39,761 nucleotides of DNA, taken from Cladosporium sp. IMV 00045 (lineage: Eukaryota > Ascomycota > Dothideomycetes > Cladosporiales > Cladosporiaceae). Shown here piece after piece: positions 32,575 to 39,761 of this stretch (positions within the stretch are counted from its first letter, which is position 1; every line of letters begins with the position of its first letter). The position numbers and the translations under genes are program-made. The notes below the pieces were generated by a model, which was not told the origin of the DNA, made no database searches, and saw only the letters and a program-made list of their open reading frames with translations. Where the stretch lies: positions 1 to 39,761 of the forward strand of contig MSJI02000279.1 in the NCBI GenBank assembly GCA_001931905.2, read 5' to 3'.

Positions 32575-34053
32575 TCATCGTCGCTGCGTGCCCGCCCTCC
32601 TGTTACTCTGCATTGGGCGATTTGCAAACGCATTTTCACTTTTTTTGTTTTGTCTTTTTTCTTTTGATCAGATTCCCAAAGGCGCGCGCGCGGCTGGGTG
32701 GATCCCGGCGCGACGGTTTTCTCACGTTCTTCACTTACTAGGCTTGGGGAGAGACATCCTTCTCCTCTTTTACAAAAAACACAAACGGCAAACGGCGTTT
32801 CGTTTTCTATTTCCACACTTTTCCCCGACTACCAGTGAAACCTGGCTGGCATTGCGAAAAAGAACAAAATCGTGGAAGAAGCAACACTGTTCTCTCTTCT
32901 TTCTCTGAGGGAGGCGAATGGCGGCGGTGGTGGAGACAAACCTTCCACCTTTTTTCTTTTTTTCTTTTTTCGAACTTGGGCATCATCCCACTCTTTTTCC
33001 TTTCTTCTGTTATTTTTCTCGCCGGAGCGAAAACGCTCGCTCATACACAGAGCGTCTTTCTCATGGTGGCATCGTCGTGGCCACACGAGGAAAACTGAGT
33101 GGATGGGGAGGAGAGCAACAAGGGCGAGGAGAAGGGCGAGCAGGACATGGCATGGTATGGCATGGCATAGTGTTGTGTGCTAAGTGTCTTGCGCGAGCCC
33201 GCGGTTTTTTGTCTTTGGCTGATTGGTTCTTTTTGTGCTTTTTCCTTTTACTTCTTTGGGCTTTCATGGAGATACCTTATACTACCCCCCTTTTCACTTT
33301 TTACTTTACTTGACTTTAGTTGACTTGACTTGAAATGGTTCATTTTGATTCTTTTACTTAAGGTACCTACCTACCCTCCCTACTGGAGCTGACTTGCAAA
33401 TGAGGTCGAAGTAGCGGGAGATCTCGCGAGCCGCTCGCTTAACTGAGGTAGTTCCCACCTTATGCTTATTATGCTTATTATCACCTCGTCGCCTTCAACG
33501 TCGCGTTTTGCAGCAAGTGTTGTCGACATACATGTAGCTGCCCTATTATTCACGGACCTTACTTCATTCTCCAGTCCACACACAACAATGCGTGCTGCCC
33601 AGCTTCCTCCGACACCTCGAAACCCGGGATATATACGGTTCAGCCAGGATTCACGCAGCTGCACCTCGCTGCCCAACGTTGATTGGCCGCGTCCGCTGGG
33701 ATCATCGCTCCATCCCAACTGCACAGCCTTTCGTAAAGCGACTTGGCGCATCCCAGATCGTCATACTTCATTGCCTACTTTCTGCAAGGGCGAGCTTTTC
33801 TTGTAGTCACGGACACCGTGCGATTGAATCCTTCGAGAGAGGCGGTGCAGAGTGCTTGGGTTTGCTGTTCAGGCTGGGCAAGCTACCTTACCTCATGTTT
33901 GTGGAACGGGCGGTTTTCTTTGATCGCAAGGCAGCGATTTCTTGAGCGTCTTCTTCTTTATAAGTATTTCTTAGCTTCTCTCGATCTGTTCTGCCCATTG
34001 ATCTCACATCACAACTTACTACCCTAGCCCAAACCGACAAATCACTCGCAAAC
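32575..34053. other. Intergenic region with T-rich and short-repeat stretches
   Basis: The left half is the LIM-RhoGAP 3' region, with T/C-rich runs (about 32640-32660, 32950-32970) and small direct repeats (GGCAT units at 33147-33170, TTGACT units at 33309-33333, TTATGC units at 33460-33480). The right part holds the promoter of the tetraspan gene, with a TATA-like TTTATAAG at 33957. Open frames here have no protein character. Confidence 0.5.
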
Positions 34054-34749
34054 ATGAGGAACATCCGCGACTGGGAATCCCGCAAAACGCACCTGGCCTG
34101 GGGCACCGGCTCGGGCAACCCAGCCTTAATGGTGCTCGCGTGCCTGGTCGCCAACCTCATCACTCTCGTCCTCGGCATCGCGTTCGCCCTGGCGGTCACT
34201 GGAGATGGCTACAACGATTACTCGTCAGGGTAGGTGCCGCCACACCACGCAACGGTGGTCGCAAAAAAGATTGCACTTGACAAAGTACTAACCACCTCAC
34301 ACAGATTGGGTCTCGTCATGATGCTTCCAGCACCCGCGGCCGGCCTCCTCTGGGCTCTCATTGACGTCGCCGTCTTGCACTACTGGATGCTGCACCCCAT
34401 CCACTACCTCGTCGAAGCCTCGCTTCTCATGGCCCTCAATGTTTCTCTTGGAGTCGTGACTTCCATGCTTTACTCGTGAGTGTCTCGTTCCCTCCCTCTT
34501 TCGCGCAAGAAGCCATTTACCTTGCAGTGCATGAACTGACCGTGTTTTGTTGACAGATGGGACGATGTCGCTTGGCTGCCGGGTCTTTTCATGCTGGCTG
34601 TGGCTGTTGGGTGAGTTTTATCCGAACATGTCGGGATTAAGTGGTGATGGGAAGCTGATACTTCTCACAGCTATATCGGCATCATGTTCATTTCCGGCCG
34701 ATTGGTGCATAAGCGCCGCACGCGTCCTCAGAGCGCTGGAATCGCTTAG
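34054..34749 (+). CDS. Small four-helix membrane protein of unknown function
   Basis: Four exons, 34054..34229, 34305..34475, 34557..34610 and 34671..34749, join with GT-AG introns to give 159 residues; every junction keeps the frame (phase 2 throughout). The chain has a polar start (MRNIRDWESRKTHLAWG), then four hydrophobic spans: about ALMVLACLVANLITLVLGIA, LVMMLPAPAAGLLWALIDVA, LVEASLLMALNVSLGVVTSM and LPGLFMLAVAVGYIGIMFIS. It ends in a basic tail (RLVHKRRTRP). The layout resembles MARVEL-type tetraspan proteins of fungi, but no diagnostic motif is seen and I assign no function. The short exon 3 (54 bases) is the least certain part; the TM4 sequence depends on it. Confidence 0.65.
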
Positions 34750-35107
34750 TCTAGTGACAGCGAGACACTGAAACCCGAGGGTTCGACGAAGTTGGGTTAT
34801 GGTTTGGAGCTTGACAACTTTCTTGATGCGACGGACAAGACGAGAAACATGACGACTAGCGTATGATATACGCAAACAACCGGGGCCGTGGTAATGTCTT
34901 TATCAACGATGAGCACGACGCTCTAGCGGAGAAGGAGGGGGAAGAGGTAATCTTAATACGGCATTCTTGATGACGAGCAAGCGACGAACGAGTGTGTAAT
35001 GACTTTTTCCAACGATGAGTCACGGCGTTTTTGTTATTGGAGGAGTGGAGGAGGAGGAAGAGGTAATCGTAATAATTACAAAGGCTCGAAGGCGCAGGGA
35101 GTCCTAT

Positions 35108-35145
<38 letters not shown>

Positions 35146-35656
35146 CTTGCAGGCAACAATGAACGATCATCGAAAGGGAAGAAAAGCGCTCAGTCTGTGT
35201 CGATAAGAGGTTTAACTTGAAAGGATGGGGAGGGAGGCGACTCACTTTTCGATCAAGACGGCTCCATGATGCGAACGATATACACTCACGGGGTTCTTCT
35301 CATTGCAAGCTAGTACAAGAGGACGATTGGAAAATATAATTAACTCTAAAATCAATTCATTTAGTCCAACATACCTTCCTCGTCGTTAAAAAAGACAAAA
35401 CGCAGCGCCGTGCATCAAACATCGCGCAATTAAAACCAAAAACCAAAGCACAACAGCCATTATAAACAGCTCCCCAAGGGTATCTACATCCTTTTGTTTG
35501 ATCTTCATCAATACCAACCTGTCCCATCATGTCCCCATCCATTGACCGACCGCATGCGGTAGACGTGACCAATGGTTCGTTAGAAAGTCATCCGCCTTCT
35601 TCCCCGGCCGTATCCTTGTCATGCCCGAATTCTTAGCGTTAAAAATGCTTCCAAGC
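34750..35656. other. Region between convergent tetraspan and ErdS genes
   Basis: Both flanking genes end here. Apart from a CA-dinucleotide tract no structure is evident, and open frames are short and lack family signal. Confidence 0.45.
35109..35143 (+). repeat. (CA)n microsatellite
   Basis: Seventeen uninterrupted CA units plus a final C. It lies between two 3' ends, so length changes should be tolerated and allele lengths may differ. Confidence 0.98.
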
Positions 35657-38600
35657 TTAGACCTTGCCGTCATCGTCGTCGTCCTCGAAGAAGCTGATGA
35701 TGGCGCGGACGCCGCTGGGGCCAAGGCCGTGGGGCGGGTAGCAGACTGTGAGGAGATGTTAGTATTGACCCCGCAAACAACTCAGGAGTCAAAGTTCTCT
35801 ATGATAACTTACCATAAACAGGATCAGGCTGAGCGCCCAGCTTCTCTCTGAACTCGCTCTTGTTGATAAGGTGCAGCTCGCTGGCGATGGCGTGGTACGC
35901 CTTGCTCAACACCTTGACGCGAGTACCCTTGAGGTTGTGGCCCGGGGTGAAGCTGCTGGAAGCGCCGCTGCCGAAAGTGACGCTGGTGGCACCCAAGACA
36001 CCGATCGCCTTGATGGCATGGATGATGGTGGCTTCGATGGCGCCGGACGGGGCGCCGGGGAAGTCGAGGGCGAACTTGACCTGCCAGCCGTGCTCGGGCG
36101 CGAGCTGGGCGAGGATGACGAAACAGGCGACGTCGCCTTCCTTGGTGAGCGTGTAGTAGTACTGCCTGTTCTCCATGTTCTGCCAGGGGTGGACGTCTGT
36201 CAGGTGGACCTGCTTGCCCTTGGTCTTCCTCGAGTTCAGCCAGTCTTCGATACGCTTGTCGATCTTGTCGCGCATCTCTTGGGGGAAGTGCTCGCCGAGC
36301 GGGACGACGTGGATCTTGATGCCCTCCTTCTCGGCGTGGCGGATCTTGCGCTGCACCTCGGGGTCTTTGAGGCCCTTGATGTCGTTGGGGTCCACGCGCT
36401 GCTCGGCGGCGACGGAGAATGTACGCCAGTCAAAGCGCGTGGCAAGCACCTCTTGGACGGATCCGCCGCAGAGCAGCCACAGCGGCTTGATCTTGCGGTC
36501 CTTCTTGATGTAGCGGAGGTATCCTGTAATCGTCTTGGTGTATTGACTGTCGTGGCAGAGAGGGTCTCCAACGGTCATGGCAAAGCCCTCGTGCTGCACG
36601 AAACCAACAGCCGCGCCAGTCTGCGGATCCCGCCAGTGCTCGAACTTGGGCTCGAGCCACGAGGTGTTCGAGGCATCGCCGTAGTTGGCAATGAGCTTCT
36701 CGATGGGCTGGAAGTCTATGTTCGCTGCGGCGCGATCCTTGCCGCTCCAAGGCGGGTGGAGGGTGCTGGCTTCCGGGTGTCTGAGCTGAGTGACTGGCTT
36801 CTTCTCTGGGAGAGAGCGAGGGTCTCTGGCAAACATAGTGGCGTGTCTGATGTCGCCAAGCTTGAGGATCAGCATGAGAATACGCTCCATACCGATACCT
36901 CCACCACCGTGTGGAGGCGCTCCCCACTCGAAACCCTCCATGTACTCCTCCATGGAACCAGGGTCCATCTTGAGCTTCTCCATCTTGGCGATGAGTGTGT
37001 CGGCATCGTGGATACGCTGTCCACCGGACAAGATCTCCTGACCGCGGACGAAGATGTCGAAAGAGTTGGTGACTTCAGGGTTGTAAGGGTCGGGCATGGC
37101 GTAGAAAGGACGAGCGGATGTAGGGAACTTGTCAAGGACGTAGTAATCTGTGCCGAGCTTCTCCTTGATGACCTTACCGAGCTGGATCTCATCCCTTGTG
37201 CCGAGATCCTCGTTCTCAGGCAGAGGGTTGCCATCGTCGTCTCTCCATCCAGACTCGTTGAGCATGCGAATGCCCTCGGCGAAGGGAATGATAGGAGTCT
37301 CCTCCAGCCACACCAAGTCGTCAGAGGGGAAGTGACGCTTCACAATCTCAACCTCTTCACGGTATTCAGTGTAGACGTAGTTAAAGATGGCCTTGAAAGT
37401 GCTGTCCAGCAGACGGAGCACTTCATGATAGTGCTCATCAATGGCCATCTCCAAGTCGAGACCAGTGAACTCGGTCAAGTGACGGTGGGTGTTGCTGTTC
37501 TCGGCACGGAAGACAGGGCCGATCTCAAACACCTTTTTGAAGTCTGCAGCAATAGCCATCTGCTTGCCCAACTGCGGTGACTGGGCCAGGAAAGCAGGCC
37601 TTCCGAAGTAGTTCACCTTGAAAACACTTGCGCCGGACTCGGAGGCGACGCCCTGCAGCTTTGGTGTGTGGATCTCAATGAAGCCCTGGCTGTGCAAGTG
37701 AGCACGGAACGCCTGGCAGATACCAGACTGGACTCTGAAGATACTCTGAGCCGGAGTGGTGCGCAGATCAATGATGCGGCCATTCTGTCTGGCACGGTCG
37801 GAAATGACAACGCGAGTGTCGCCTTCGCGCTGGATGTCTTGCTTCGAAATTTCCGCCTCGTGGACGGTGAAAGGGAGCGGCTGGACAGGCTTGCCTTCGA
37901 CAAACAGCTCATGGATGTGAATCTCCAAGTTCTGAATAGAGGTACCCTCGACCAGGCCCTGCTTGGCCTTGGGTTCTTGGACAACACCGCGGACCTTCAC
38001 GATAGTCTCAACGTGGAGATGCTCTGCCCAGTAGAGGAAATGTGCTGAGATGCTGCCGTGTTCCTGCAGAATGCCCTGGATGGTGGCGGTTTGTTGCCTC
38101 AGTTCGACGAACATGAGGTGAGCGCTGAGCTTGCGGATGTTGTGTAGTCTGGCACGGAAAGTGATGACCTGGCCTGCCATGGCCGGCGTGAGGGCGCGGA
38201 TATCCATGCGCTCGTCGCCGGGCATGTCGCCGGCGTAGTTGTTGATGGGAAGAACGCCATACTTGGACTTCTGTTCTTCAGTTTCCTCAGCAGCTGCTTT
38301 GGCCTCGACCTCCTCTTTTCGCTTCTTCTCAGCAGCAAGGTGTTGTTCGACTTCGAGCTTATGCTTCTCACGCTCCGCTTGACGCTCCTGTTTGCGTGCC
38401 TGACCGCGGCTGACGGGCTCGCCGTCTCGGTTCAGTGGGAGGTCTTCAGTTGACGAGCGGGAGTCAGAAGAGCTGCCGCGTACTTTCCTCCTGAGAAGAC
38501 CCAGTGGACTGTGGGTGGCGCGTGGGCGGTGGTGGTGGTCGGTGGAGTTGCGGTGCCTGTCGACCGAAACGCGGGACCTGTCGGCATTGGAGGTGATGGA

Positions 38601-38831
38601 ACCCCGCGGGTGGTCCAGAGACTGACGGAGCCTGTCGATAGAGCCGCGAGGAGTGCTGTTGGGTGAGTCTTTGCCATTTACTTTGCTGTGCGAGGAGAAG
38701 CCGGTAGAGGACTTGCTGATGCCGCCGGTGCTGCTGTCGGCATCGCTATGCTGGGCGCTGCCGTTGCGGTCACGGGACTGCGAGCGGCTGTGCGGCTTGA
38801 GCACGTCAAACGCCTTCTTGAGAGAGGACAT
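35657..38831 (-). CDS. erdS: Aspartyl-tRNA synthetase fused to DUF2156: ergosteryl-aspartate synthase
   Basis: Exons 38831..35813 and 35745..35657 (GTAAGT donor, ACTAAC branch, CACAG acceptor) encode 1035 residues. Residues 1-140 are Ser/Arg-rich and 141-190 form a charged coiled coil. An OB-fold anticodon-binding domain covers about 200-320. The class II core has motif 1 ending at Pro390, motif 2 with FRAE at 441-444 and motif 3 with GMER at 647-650. From about 700 the chain continues as a DUF2156 (GNAT-like aminoacyl-tRNA transferase) domain, with VGFVQHEGFAMTVGDPLCHD, WQNMENRQYYY and YVCYPPHGLGPSGVRAII. In Aspergillus this fusion, ErdS, charges tRNA-Asp and moves Asp onto ergosterol. All parts look intact. 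Whether it is also the cell's main cytosolic AspRS cannot be told here. Confidence 0.9.
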
Positions 38832-39761
38832 CTCGAGAGGCGTGCGGAAGTGGTAATATCAAAGGTGGCGTGGGAGTGAGTGGTGAGGATGCGAAGAGTC
38901 GCAGCCAAGCTTTGAGTTAAGCCGCTGTCTCTTCTGCTTGGGTCGGCACGGGTAGGTGAGGTATGATGAGGGGAAGGAAGAGGGAGGGAGCCAGGTGCTT
39001 CCGCGGAACAGACGCAGCAAGCAGACACGCAGATAGGGCGGCGGCTGGAGGGTTTTGTGAGGGAGGGAAGGGCGCACGCTAGGCAGGCGACGGATGAGGG
39101 ACTCTCTGGGCTTTGAAGGGACTTCTCAATCGCCGGCGGTAGTGGTCGTGAGCAATCCGTCGATGATGACCAAGATGCAGGCCGACTGCATATGCTGATT
39201 CACTGCTGCACTATGACCAATGGCGTGGCAGAATGTATGGATCTCTCGGGGGGCACGGGCAAGTGAGCAGGCGTGCGCTGAGATTATGGTGTGGGACGTG
39301 GATCGCAACCTCCTAGCACGCTCGTCTGGTCGTGCGATGGTTCGGTCTAAAAAGAGGGTCGATGAGGATGTTGGACGTAAGGGGAGGCGGCGACTACAGT
39401 ACTGTGTGGAGAAGTGTCTGTCGTTGTTGGAGGGAGTTTTGAAGAGTGTCTTGTTTGACCTGAAAGTGCAGGATTTTTACTATTACCGCAGGACGAGTTC
39501 AGGTTTGTGTTATTATTACATGTGCTCACCCACTGCACAAACAGGCACGTCACTGCACCATTTCCTGCTGGCCCTGCCCACTTTCCAAGAGCGCCAGCTG
39601 TGAGGGCCGCTGCAGGCCCAAACTCGAACAAGCATTGCGACACGGGAGCCAAAAGGTCTCGACGGGCTCTGGGGTTCGGTTGACAGCGATGCTCCACTCA
39701 TGCCACTATGGGATTGCTCGGGTCGTCATCCAGACGTCAGAACGACATCTCAACTGTCGAT
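38832..39761. other. Right-edge region upstream of ErdS
   Basis: The part near 38832-39100 should hold the ErdS promoter and leader. The rest has short open frames on both strands without family signal. No RNA gene or repeat was recognised. Confidence 0.45.

Noticed and set aside
35109..35143. Short tandem repeat as a possible CRISPR or regulatory array
   Set aside because: It is a plain dinucleotide repeat in a fungal intergenic region with no spacers.
35871..37580. 569-codon open frame on the plus strand
   Set aside because: It lies antisense inside the AspRS coding region; such frames arise from codon bias and there is no family signal, splice structure or start context.

Overview
The window is fungal nuclear DNA. 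The introns are short (about 40-100 bases) with GTANGT donors, CTAAC/CTGAC-type branch sites and YAG acceptors, and the gene families (SUR7/PalI, fungal TspO, LIM-RhoGAP Lrg1 type, AspRS-DUF2156 fusion) are those of filamentous ascomycetes. A dothideomycete black yeast with a heterozygous or duplicated genome, such as Hortaea werneckii, would fit well, but the species is an inference.

Layout. From left: SUR7/PalI-like membrane protein (-), AflY/questin-oxidase-like protein (-), TspO/MBR protein (-), then a block that occurs twice. The block holds Ars2/Serrate (+), a seven-helix membrane protein (-), acetolactate decarboxylase (-), an IMPACT-domain protein (+), RNA polymerase II subunit RPB4 (-) and a LIM-RhoGAP gene (+). 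Copy A is 6078-18415 and copy B is 18436-30857; only a 20-N gap separates them. After copy B come the rest of the LIM-RhoGAP gene, a small tetraspan protein (+) and a long AspRS-DUF2156 fusion (-) matching ergosteryl-aspartate synthase ErdS.

The duplication is best read as an assembly effect. Copy A stops in the middle of LIM-RhoGAP exactly at the gap, and copy B starts in the middle of Ars2 exactly after it, so neither copy reaches past the shared block at the gap. That is what two overlapping but diverged allelic or homeologous contigs look like when they are placed end to end. The real locus is probably one linear order (SUR7 to ErdS) present in two sequence versions. The long open frame running across the gap, LIM-GAP into Ars2, is not a gene.

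The two versions allow a direct comparison. RPB4 is identical at protein level, Ars2 and LIM-RhoGAP differ at few residues, ALDC and IMPACT at a modest number, while the seven-helix protein is far more diverged and carries an in-frame TAG in copy A. That protein has a Cys-rich, glycosylatable N-terminal region, seven predicted helices with N-out/C-in charge bias and a Ser/Pro-rich tail. It is the least explained gene in the window. The genes do not form an obvious pathway; Ars2 and RPB4 both act in Pol II transcription and RNA handling, and the rest look like ordinary neighbours.
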